This document shows, in pieces, positions 37,788-48,900 of a DNA stretch of 64,000 bases (positions within the stretch are counted from its first letter, which is position 1; each line of letters opens with the position of its first letter). A model generated the notes under the pieces. That model was not told where the DNA came from and made no database searches. It was given only the letters and a program-made list of their open reading frames with translations. Location: contig JAACJM010000018.1 in the NCBI GenBank assembly GCA_013368315.1, positions 825,198 through 889,197 of the forward strand, read 5' to 3'. This DNA comes from Tetrapyrgos nigripes. Lineage: Eukaryota > Basidiomycota > Agaricomycetes > Agaricales > Campanellaceae. The position numbers and the translations under genes are program-made.

Positions 37788-40700
37788 TCATTCCTTATTG
37801 TTATAACATCCTGTCCAATTCTCTCCATATACACAATCCTTGAAGGAAAGTTTTATGGAGCCTTTGTCAGACAGGATCGTGACGGTGCGAGGTGTATATA
37901 GGGGGAAGCGGTGTTCAGGTCTGACCCAAATGATCCCATGTTCAACTCCAGGAAATTGGATCCAGCCTTCACTGTCAAGGTACCAGAAAGAGGCTGAAAA
38001 GAATAATTAGTATTGCTTTTTTTGTCACATGGTATCTGAAATACTTACAGTGATTAACATATGGGAATTGAGTTACTTCGGAAGCACTATTCATACATGG
38101 CTCATGACTGATCTCAGGTTGAGTCAGAGTTGTTGCATCCCAGATTCGAACTGTGTGATCATCAGAGCCAGAGGCAATTCTGGTTCCATCAGGTGAATAT
38201 GCCACTGAATTGACCCAGTCTGCATGTCCCAGCAAAGGCTGTCCAATGGTATTTCCAGTGTTTGCATTCCAGATCCTTACTGTCCTATCACCTGAGCCAG
38301 ATACAATTCTGGCTCCATCAGGTGAAAATGCAACTGAACTGACCCAATCTGTATGTCCCAGCAAAGGCTGTCCAATGACATTTCCAGTGTTTGCATCCCA
38401 GATCCTTACTGTATTATCATATGAGCCAGACACAATTCTGGTTCCATCAGGTGAAAATGCAACTGAATTGACCGGATTTGGGTGTCCCAGCAAAGGCTGT
38501 CCAATGTCATTCCCAGTGCTTGCATCCCAGATCCTTACTGTCTCATCATATGAGCCAGACACAATTCTGGTTCCATCAGGTGAAAATGCAACTGATGTGA
38601 CCCATTTTGTGTGTCCCAGCAAAGGCTGTCCAATGGCATTTCCAGTGTGTGCATCCCAGATCCTTACTGTCTTATCATATGAGCCAGACACAATTCTGGT
38701 TCCATCAGGTGAAAATGAAACTGATGTGACCCAATTTGTGTGTCCCAGCAAAGGCTGTCCAATGGCATTTCCAGTGTTTGCCTCCCAGATCCTCACTGTC
38801 GCATCATATGAGCCAGACACAATTCTGGTTCCATCAGGTGAAAATGCAACTGAATTGACCTCATCTGTATGTCCCAGCAAAGGCTGTCCAATGGCATTTC
38901 CAGTGCTTGTATCCCAGATCCTTATTGTCTCATCATCTGAGCCAGAAATAATCCTAGCTCCATCAGGAGAAAATGCTACACAGTAAACTTCTTCTTGATG
39001 ACCCTGTCCAGGCTCATGAATGACAGACTGAACACATGAATCCCAGATTCTCACTGTCTGATCCTCTGAGCCTGAAATGATTTTGGATCCATCAGGAGAG
39101 AACACCACTGAATTGATATCATCCAGGTGTCCTTGATAAGGCTGGCCAATATCTGCTCCAGTGTTTGCATCCCAGAGACTCACTGTTGTCCATGATGCAG
39201 AGACAATTCTGGTCCCATCAGGAGAGAAATTTAATCGATGGCCTACATCTTTGATTTGCCAAAGTACATCTCCATTTATTGCATCAAACATGGTTACATC
39301 ACCTGAGGCAGCAGCAATTCTAGCTCCATCAGGAGAAAATGATACTGAGCTAACCTCGTCATCCAATCTGAAAGGCATTCCAATGGTGTCTCCAGTCAAG
39401 ATGTCCCAAATCCTTATTGTTTTGTCATGTGAGCCAGATACAAGCCTAGTCCCATTAGGAGAAAATGCTACCGAGTAAATGGTACCTTCATGTCCCTGAA
39501 AAGGCTGCCCAATTGCCTCTCCAGAAACTGCATCCCAGATTCTCACAGTTTCATCCATTGAGCCAGAGGCAATTCTGGACCCATCAGATGAAATTGCCAC
39601 AGACATGACCCAATCTCTATCCCCTTGAAAACGGTGACAGACAATATTTCTAGTGTTCATGTCCCAGATTCTTATTGTTCCATCAGATGAGCTAGATACC
39701 ATTCTTGTACCATCAGGATAAAAGGACATTGATTCAACCCAGTCTTGATGTCCAACAAAAGGCTCCCCAATTTGCTCCCCATTATTTATATTCCACATGA
39801 TGATCCCCCCATTTTTCAGCCCAGTCACAACTCTTTCGCCATCTGGAGAAATGCTCATGCATAAAACTTCTGAAGGTGTCTGCCAATAACCAATGGAAGG
39901 GTTTGATAGCAGTGTACTTGATACTTTGACTACTTTGTCCAGCCTTTGGCCTAGAGCTGGATAAAATGGTATGATGCTGAGATACATATGTGGAGTCATA
40001 TTTTTAACAGCACTTAAGCCAAATATGTTTGCCATGTCCTTCATTTCTTGTACAGTTTTCTGTATTGCTCCAATCAATTTATTGGCTTGGCAGATCTGTT
40101 TGGGGTGTATAAATAGACAATTTCATCAGATATTATATCTTAACATACCTTTGACATCAAGCCAAGAATTCTAATACATTCCCCAATTCTCTTCAAAAGA
40201 TTCATGGCCTCAATCCAGAAAAGAGCTTTGAGCTGGAAAAATGTCTCCATTGCTTCTCCTAGGGTTGTATCCAGCTTGGTTCTTTCAACATGATAAGCCC
40301 AAAAGATACATGAATATTGGAGGGCTCCACTTAAATTTTCGGCTATCTTGGTTTGGATGTCTGGTACATTATCATCACTCAAAAATGATGAAGGCAGGTT
40401 GCAGATGTTAAATTTGAGTTGGTAATGCATTAAATTCAGACAATGTTTTGCAAGGAGACTGTGATGACTGATTGAATTGCAGTACAGATTCTTTGCCCTT
40501 GTCTCTGAAATCATGTAGTCTGCAAATGATGCATGAAATGTGTAGATAGCTTGATCAGACTGATTGATATATAAAACAGATTGCAAGTCCATGATTGTAG
40601 CTTGAACATCCTCCAAATCCAACTCCAGTAGCTCTGAAAGGATTTGACATGATACAGCTCTCCCAGTTATGATTGAGGTGTGTAAAACTTTCAAACTCTG

Positions 40701-42374
40701 CTGCTGTTCTCCAGAAGATAGCTTTGACAGTGAAAGTGCTTCATTCAGGATTTGGGAATACAGGTCATCCAAGCTTTCAGTTTGATGTTTGTCTGGAGTA
40801 CGTTTCAGGTCAAGGACCTTCTTCAATCGGGATTGGGCTCGTTGTCTACCTCCTGTCAAGTACTTGACAATTGTAGCTGCATAAATAAATAATACACCTG
40901 AGCTTTCAACAAGTCTATTCACATTGTCCTTGGAGACAGACATTCCACTAAGGCCCTTCTGAAGGAAAATAGATATATCATCTCTTACAACACTTTTCTG
41001 TACATTGTGCAAATAGAAATGCTGCAAGGTCTGCTTTTCCTGCTGCATCATATCAAAATCAAAATACTCCTTGATATGCTGCTCTGGGCGGCTAGTCAGA
41101 AAGAATTTTAGGCCTGGAATTTGGAGATTTCTGATAGCTGGAATGAGGTGTTTCAGCAATAAGGAAATGTTCTCGCATTCATCCAAGGCATCAATTACTA
41201 CCACTGGAGAATAAGGTGAGGAAGCTCCTTCCCATGGTTTGGTAAGAACTTCTTTGACTTGGATATCTGGGTCTTTGATAGCAATATCTGGATCTGTGTT
41301 GAGGGCCTTCTGAATGCCTTCTGCATAATTTCTTGAATACCGAGCCATTTGATATCCCAGCGTTGGAATAACATTGTGATACTCCTTGCACTCCTGAATC
41401 TGACGAGAGCAGAAAAATGCTCCAGCCAGCAATCCTTTCTTCTCTAGCATCACACATACAGACTTCGCAATGGTACTTTTTCCTGTACCCGCCATACCAC
41501 ACATCCAGTAGCCTACTAGAGCATCTGGTGAGGTATCCTGAGCCCAGCTTATGATACTTTGCAGTATTTCTGTTCGAGTGCCCTCAATACAAACATTTCT
41601 TGTGCCAACATCATGAAATGCCTTTTTGGCTGGATTTAACTTGTCAAGAACTTTCAATAGTTCTGGCTCAGATTCATCTATTTGACAGGGTAGGTAAGCA
41701 ATATTATATTGACATTGCAAATGATACTTACTGTAATAGTTATTAACAGTGTGTGAAATGTTTCCACCTGCAGTGTTGAATGTTGCACCATCCATCTGAA
41801 AATTTGATGCGTTGGGGAACATATGAACAGATTGTTGATGACTAAATGTGAAGTCTACTCCAATATTAGTAGTATATTAATCGTAAAGATGTCAGAAATT
41901 ACCTTGCTTGATCAAAGGCAGCTCTGTTGTGTTCTCGAGCCTGATAGTTGCTTTCAGATTTTGAGCCTGACTGAGTAACCTTTCTGATGCAATACTCTCT
42001 CCAGGATAAGATTGCCCTTGAATAATAGGAATCTTGCTACCCTGATACCGATAAAGTGATGCAGACTGATAGATTTGAGTACTCTCAGTTTGCGTGATCT
42101 TTGATTTCAGAGTTCGTTTGAAACCTCTTGGAGGTTGAGGAATTTTCGAAGTTGGATGACCCCTTTGCTTTGGCTCCCGGGTCAAGAATTTGAGTGCGCC
42201 TCGTGTAGATCGTTGTGATTGCATAGGATGAACATTTGTTCTTTTTGACTGAATCACTTTTTCTGTCCCACTGTTTCTTCCAGAATTTGCAGGTATCTTT
42301 CTGGTTCCTCCTCGAGCTTGGCTAAGCTTGCTATGAGGAGGTACATTACCACGGTTCCCACCGCGTTGAGACAT
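37788..42374 (-). CDS. NWD-C: intact NACHT-WD40 NLR-type gene
   Basis: Exons proposed: 42374-41903, 41854-41732, 41677-40149, 40095-38049, 37993-37788. Introns are 48, 54, 53 and 55 nt with GT..AG ends; the first has a TACTAAT branch point. The phases give 1458 residues. N-terminus (1-157): basic, Ser/Gln/Arg-rich, probably disordered, no known effector domain. About 169-198: NASNFQMDG/Asn-rich motif seen in Agaricomycete NLRs. NACHT: P-loop GMAGTGKST (about 259), Walker B VVVIDALDE (about 357), FFLTSRPEQHIK. From about 778: 14 WD40 blades. Tail: WYLDSEGWIQFPG onward. The STAND family acts as a switch: WD40 binds a non-self or altered ligand and NACHT oligomerises and triggers a response, often cell death. 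Blades 9-14 are almost identical. The 54-nt intron is in frame and stop-free, so its retention would add 18 residues. Confidence 0.9.
38130..38905 (-). repeat. 129-bp near-identical WD40 repeats (blades 9-14)
   Basis: Six in-register units of 43 codons with the frame GNAIGQPLLGHT..V.SVAF..DGTRIVSGSYD.TVRIWDA.T. Differences cluster at residues 12-14, 16 and 34 of the unit (for example TNW, TKW, PNP and TDW, and K/E/A/N/R/H before TVRIW). These are positions on the propeller face in known NWD proteins. Confidence 0.85.
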
Positions 42375-42555
42375 TGGTATGGAAACCTTTCAGACCTGCG
42401 AATCATTAGCAAAACTAAAACAACCGCAAGATTCATAAACACTCGATATTTGAGATGACGTACTGGTATCGGGATTTCGTGGGCCTACTCTTTTGTGTCT
42501 GCGTAGGATGAAAACTTTTGAGTCATTTTTTACTAACTATAGCAGGACACTGTAC

Positions 42556-42901
42556 TTACCTGATGAAAGCGCAAGAAGACCGGAGAAAAGTGTCCCGTTC
42601 ACGTGAAGCTGCTCTGATTGGTTTGCTTTTGCCTCGTGTCGCGCAATGATAAGGTTTGACACCTACCTGGCGAAAGCGCAAGAATAAGACCGAAGAAAGT
42701 GTCGACTGCACGTGAGGTTGCTTTGATTGGTCTGCGCGAGATGAAAACTTTTGCCTCGTGTCACGAAATGATAAGGTTTGATACCTACCTGACGAAAGCG
42801 CAAGAAGAAGACCGAAGGAAAGTGTCGAGTTCACGTGAGGTTGCTTTGATGTGTCTGCGCGAGATGGAAACTTTTGCCTTGTGTCATGGTAACTGAAGGA
42901 T
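42556..42901 (-). promoter_or_regulatory. Tandem CACGTG array upstream of NWD-C (3 units)
   Basis: Units of about 109-123 bp with CACGTG at 42600, 42709 and 42832, starting about 190 bp upstream of the ATG at 42374. Each unit has CGAAAGCGCAAGAA, GAAAGTGTC or GTGTC, CACGTGA, GCTTTGATTGG or GCTTTGATGTG, and GCGCGAGATG. The core is shared with the NWD-A array despite strong divergence around it. Confidence 0.7.
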
Positions 42902-45430
42902 AGCATCCACAGCATTTGACTTGAGGCAGTGAAGAACGAGAGCTTCAGAAGACCCGACGAAAAGTTCCGGGGGAGACATCTAAACACCTAGCGGATCGGA
43001 TGATACGGCGATCATCCGCCGAGGGAGACCTGGATTTTCAATGTCTACGAAGCAGCTCATCTCCCAACTTATTAGGGTGCAATAAAGTTTCGTCAGCTGG
43101 CTTGGATGGAATCCGCTCAATTCTGGCACAGCCTGGGCGACGAGGGGTCTAGAAGTGACGGGCTTTATTCTGGATATGACTGCATTTACGCTGCTCTAAT
43201 CGCTTCTAAAATGCCTCACCCAGTATAATCTCGATATAGTTACAATACAACTAATCAGGGCGAAGGCTCTCTTCGAAGAACGACGTCAGTCATCAAAATT
43301 AGTGTGTCAGATTATGCACTTGTTCGTCCGACGGTCTAGCTGAAATTTGAATAGATTGGCCAGAGTTGTGGTTATATGAAAGGCCTATGCAGAAAGTGAA
43401 AGAGTTTTAGGGAGGATATATAACGAAAATCAGCGAGCATCAAGCAAGAACGCACCTTCCTTGCTGCTGAGACCGTTTGCAGCTCAATCTCCGCATAAAG
43501 CTTTGCAAATGGAGTCGCTCGGACCGGGCACAATGACGCGTTCTATTCAGATGTGTTTCAGCACATCTTGGTAGTTCGTGTATCATCATAAGGAGAGAAC
43601 TGAAATCTGGTCTGGTGGAGCCCTTGTGAGCAGGAAATGGACATGGCTCTTGAGACGGTCGTGGTTGTACAAGTAGAAGAGAAACAAGCGGAAATTTCTG
43701 TTCAGCGCTCTACGTGATCCATCCTTTTCCTTGGCCTTCGTGAATGCATACTCGGATACACCGACATTTTCAAGGCTCTAGAGAAGTTGAAGTGTCTCCT
43801 CGACATTGTCCACTACTCCATCTACATCCACCGCCAATACCGTCAAATGTCTGTTTGCCTATGCCTACATACGCAACTACACCCCAAGTGTGGTAGTGAA
43901 GACAAATGAGTACCCGTCCGGTACCCGTCCAAATCTAGACCCAACCTCTACACAGCCACTCAACCAACCCTTCACAACGACCTCCCTCCGCTCAGCAATT
44001 CCTTTGCCTATCAACACAATCTAGGATGCACTGCTGTTATCTAGTACTTTTCGTTCTGGTTCCCCGACTCATGCCTCATGCACCAGTATATGTCTTTTGA
44101 CGTCAACGTCTTCAAGGCCGTCAATTGCGACGAGAAGTTGGAAGGGCTATTCACTTACCCTACATGCTACCTCCCCCTACGCCTACAGCTATGGCATGTA
44201 CTAAACCCCGTCCCAGGATATACACCTAAAGTATCTTTCAATACATTTTAAAAATCCCGTTGCGATTATACGGTGAGGATTAGGCGCTGGAAATCGATGT
44301 GAGTGTTCCTTCATTTGTTTCTGTTGTATTTTCGTTCCTTTATTCTCGTCACTTTTCTTACCTTTCTCTTCTAATGAGATATTATGCTAACGCTATGTCG
44401 TAGGGTCTCCCTATGAGCCTCCTCTCTCAGCGAGTAAAGCATGAAAGGTTGGATTGGGCATTCGAGTCTTTCGTGCAGGATGGGGATGAATTGGCGGTGT
44501 TTAGCATTAAGGAAGACGTCCTGGGATTTCTTGGGTACGTTTGCCTGTCTTCTCCCCCCACTATTGTCTCCCGCTGTCTTTTGCTCGTTTCCTCCTCACT
44601 GCCTTCTGTCCTTCCTTTGTTGCACTCTATTATCCGTCCCCTTCCTTGTATTATCTTTCTTACCCTAGTTCCTTCGTTCTGTCTTCGTTACAGAAAACCT
44701 CCACCAGCTCCCCTCTCCCTAGCCATACGCTCCCTCATCGCGCACCGTACATCCAATATAGACAAATCCGAATAATAGTTCGCAAATCCGCCTCTGAGTC
44801 AGGCCAACCAAGAAACCAGGAACAAGGCTGGCTGTAATATATCCGCGGTTGGTGACAGGGAAGGTAACAGGGAAGTTAACGGATAGCCTATAGGAAAGGC
44901 GGCAGAGGTTGGATAGGCTCACTGTTGGTTTGGTGAGTTGGTTCAGTTCGGGTTTCAGAGTGTTTTTTGCGTTCCTTTTACCTGAGTCTTTCCCATCACG
45001 TCAATGTCTGAGGCCCTGTTGTTCGTCGTGGCTTTGCTGCCCTCCATTTCATTCGTATCCTCTCCATTTTTTCTCTTTGATTTTTTCTTTTCTTGATTTC
45101 CTCTGTCTACTCCAAGCACAGACTTATGCTGACCCCTCGTCCTCGTCCTTTTTCCTCCTCCTCTCTTTCCCCCGCCCTGTCCCTCCTCATCTGATCCAAG
45201 AATTCGGCCCTGTCACCCCACGCACCCAAGAGGCCACGCTGCAAAATCATGACATAGCAACTCAGATACCTCAGACGGGCATATAGGGAAGGGAACCAGA
45301 GCGTTCGGAAGGGAGTAATTGGAGTGTTAGAAAGAAAATGGTGGGGAGTTTTTGTAGGGCTGGGTATTGGTGTTGTTGGATTGGTTGCAGGGCTGTAATT
45401 GCCGTTCTTTTTCTTTCCTTGGTTGGGTTC
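42902..45430. repeat. Duplicated NWD flank, then spacer repeat unit
   Basis: 42902-43763 pairs with 25761-26629. 44050-45430 pairs with 31682-33600 and ends at the Copia target GGTTC. No intact gene. The exon-like piece at 44404-44534 and the CACCCAAGAGGCC module at 45222 lie here. Confidence 0.7.
44404..44534 (+). pseudogene. Exon-like relic of a recurring unknown gene
   Basis: GCTAAC branch point, GTCGTAG acceptor and TTGG|GTACG donor. It is open and reads through SFVQDGDELAVFSIKED. An upstream part (about 44050-44190), after a TTCTGGTTCCCC start, also stays open for about 60 codons. Confidence 0.45.
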
Positions 45431-45798
45431 TGTTGAGCAGGCATGGTATGGTCCTGTACACTACTAAACGCAGTGGCAACTACGCAACTTACCTGTGGAT
45501 AGAGAGTAGCTTGTAAGGCTTGTAAGAGGCTTATTGAGCGATGAGAGTTAAGTATAAAACTTGTTATTTGGAGGACTATCTACGAGTCCTTATATACCTT
45601 TGAGGAGGTACAAATACATGTAAACTAATACTAGAGTAACAATAAGATTCTATTGTACTTGATAGTACAATGCTGGTTTCGTACACTATTGTCGTACTAC
45701 ATCTATTGTCTATATAATCTTATTGTTCTATTTATAACTACTACTATTGTTCTACATAGATGACGTTGATGGCTGCAACTGAATGCGCCAATTCAACA
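45431..45798 (-). repeat. 3' LTR of the Copia element (368 bp)
   Basis: It is intact from TGTTGAGCAGG to CCAATTCAACA on the plus strand, with short terminal inverted repeats TGTTGA/TCAACA. Confidence 0.95.
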
Positions 45799-45810
45799 CT
45801 CCCCCTTGCT
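45799..45810 (-). other. Polypurine tract of the Copia element
   Basis: Minus-strand AGCAAGGGGGAG directly abuts the 3' LTR, the position used to prime plus-strand DNA synthesis. Confidence 0.85.
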
Positions 45811-45914
45811 AAGCAGCACAGTAGTGTGTGTAAGCATAGGTAGGCGCTGTAAGCAGCCATGGAAGGAAGGGATCTAGTGCCTTGATATTTTCGATGCGAT
45901 TTACAGGACGTTCT

Positions 45915-48900
45915 TCAATTATAAAACTGAAGTCCTAATTGTTTCCTGAACTTCTCAAACTTTACTCGATTGAGAGCTTTAGTGAGTAGATCTGCAGGGT
46001 TATTGCTTCCTTCAATGAAGAATAACTTGATTGTCTCGTTGACGACTTTTTCTCGGACAAAATGATATCGAATATCAATGTGCTTGGTTTGCTTATCCGT
46101 GACAGGGTTTGATGCAATAAAAATTGATCCCTGATTGTCACCGTAAATTGGGATAGCGTGGAGAGGATATTCGATTTCACTGAGAAGAGTCTTGATCCAG
46201 AATACTTGTTGACTGCAGTCACTAAGTGCCATATATTCAGCTTCAGTCGAAGATAGAGCAACGGTTTTTTGTTGTCTAGACGTCCAGCTGAATGGTGCTT
46301 GGGCTAATTGTAGAAAGAAGCCAGTTTGAGATTTGCGAGATCCAGGATCTGATCCCCAATTGGAGTCTGTGTAGGCTGATAAGCCTTCTCCCCCTCGACC
46401 GTTGTATACAAGAGCATATTTTCTAGTGCCAATGAGGTAACGGCAAATGTCTTTCACCTTATTGTAGTGTTCTTGTGAGGGGTTTGTAGCAAATTGCGCA
46501 AGTTTTGTTACAGCAAAGGAGATATCAGGACGTGTTCCTAACATTAAGTAGAGTAAGGATCCGATTATCTCCTGATAATTTTGGCGAAGAGTATAGTTGA
46601 CAGGAGCGTCTTTTGGAAGAGGAAGAGGGTGATAATTGGCAGGTAATGGGGTAGCAGAAGCTTTCGCGTTTTGCATTCCATATGTCTCTAGGATTTTATC
46701 CAGATAAGCGCACTGGTCTAAAGAGACCTTGCTGCCTTTCCTGGTAATTCTCATCCTAAGGAATTCTTTGGCATCGCCTAGATCCCTACATTCCCATCTC
46801 TTCATAAAGTTTCCTTTGAGTCATAAGACTAAGGCTTTGTTAGCTCCACAGAATAGAGCGTCATCCACATAGACTATGGCAATAACGATAGAATTTTCAA
46901 TAAGATCATTGTTGGTGTCATAGCGTTTGTGAATGAAGATTCTGGCGTTGGAAATGATTCATTTAAAACCAAGTTCTGCCATGGACTTATCAAGACTTTT
47001 CCACCACGCAAGTCCTGCTTGTTTGAGTCCGTAAAGAGCACGAAGAAGCCGAATGACTTTATGCTCTTGTCCCTTTTCTTTAAAGGCTTCCGGTTGTTCC
47101 ATATAGATTTCTTCATCGAGTAAGCCATATAAATAGGCTGATCAGACGTCGACACCGGACACGTGCCAACCTTTAAGTGCAGCTAAAGCGAAGATTAAGC
47201 GCACAGTCTCGAATCGAACAACAGGCGAATACACTTGATCAAAGTCTATGCCTTCGATCTGTGAAAAACCTTTTGCAACGAGTCTTGCCTTTTTACGACC
47301 ATCAGACTTGATGTCGAAGACCCATCGGTTTTGAATGACTTTCCTCTTCATCATCATCGTCAGGGATTGGTTGTGGTAGAGGAGTGTCATCGCTTTGCGA
47401 CGACTCAATAGGAAGTTGTTTCGAACCACGAGATTGAGTTTTACATCGAGGAAAGAAGTCTTCCTCAAACATGGCTTGCGGGGATGTAAATTCTGCATTG
47501 TTTGTACGCATGAAAAGATTTCCACGTTCTCCCAGTGCTACACCAAGATACGTCATGAGTTCTGACTTGGAAGCGAGTTTATTCTTTCGAGTTTCCTCAG
47601 GTTTAAAGACATAAGCTCCACAGCCAAAAACTCGCAAATGATCAATACGCGGTTTTTCCTTTTCAAGCATTTCAAATGGAGTTATCCATTTGTGTCGTCG
47701 TAAGGGAGTACGTCGATAGACATACAATCCATGACAGACAGCATATTCCCACCAAGATTCAGGTAGACACACTAGTTTCATCATTGCCAGTGCCTTATCC
47801 ATTAGAGTGTGTATAAAGCGCTCGGCACGAGCATTCTGTTGATGAATGTATGGTGCACTTTTAAGGATTCTAATGCCCTTCTCGAGTAACATTTCTCGGT
47901 AGGTACCTTTGATGAATTCACCACCCATATCAGACATCCACTGTTCGACTTTCGTCTTATGTTGAGTTTCTACCATCGCAAGGAACTGGTGAGTGGCAGT
48001 TAGTGGTTGTATTTTGTCTTTAGAAATCGTAGCCAAGCATCTGAGGTGTAATCATCAAAGAAGACGATTATATACTTGTACTTGTGGTAGGAGATCGTGG
48101 GGAATTCCTTCAAATCAGTATGGATAATTTGGAAAGGACGAGTAGCACGTCGTTGGTTAGGAGGGTAAGCTTGTTTGGGAGTTTTGCCTTCAAGACAGCC
48201 TTTGCACAAAGGAAGTTCCTTCGGAATGATGAATTCAGGAGTGCCAAGGGTGTGTTGTCGGATATGTTTTAAAACATCACGAGAGGGATGCCCTATACGA
48301 CGATGTAGAATCTCGTAGTTGATAAGATAAATCAAAAGATTGGCTTTAGAAGTGACAATTTTCGATTTGTGTGGAAGATAGTATAGCATTTCTTCCAGTA
48401 TATGCTTTGAGAAAGTCAAGAATGTTTTATTTCTCGAGATGGTGATATGATCAGAGTTACCGTGCATAAGCATGTTGTCATTTAAGAATTGACCGACAGA
48501 TAAGAGTTGTTGATTTAGATTGGGAATGTAATAGACCGGATCTAATTTCATAACTCTTTTACGTTGAGAGATCAGGACTGTTCCGGATGCACGAATGTTT
48601 GTGAATCCATTGGCAGTTTTCACTGGAATTGGTTTTATATAACTCAATTCAACAAAGTCATTGATGTCAAACATAAAATGTGCTGATGCTCCAGAGTCAA
48701 GTAACCATCCATCACCGAAGTGAATTTTGACAGTATCAGACCTCTTCTTTTTACACTTTTGGCATAATGAAAACAAAGTGCCACAGGCACATAGATATTT
48801 ATTGTTGCCGCCAGGGATAGTGTACAGTTCATTATAAATAAAAGGGGTTGTTAAACCCAGAGGAGCGGTATGTGATATATATATACATGAAGAACCTGCT

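Noticed and set aside
38210..38986. Long open frames on the plus strand opposite the WD40 repeats (also at 9408-10004)
   Set aside because: They arise because the repeated codons on the minus strand leave the complement stop-free. They are antisense shadows of WD40 blades.
42556..42987. Open frames over the upstream arrays that repeat a SKxPHVxxTLS-like peptide
   Set aside because: In the NWD-A array unit spacing is never a multiple of three, and in NWD-C only one of two intervals is, so the peptide frame is not kept. The conserved feature is the DNA core around CACGTG.
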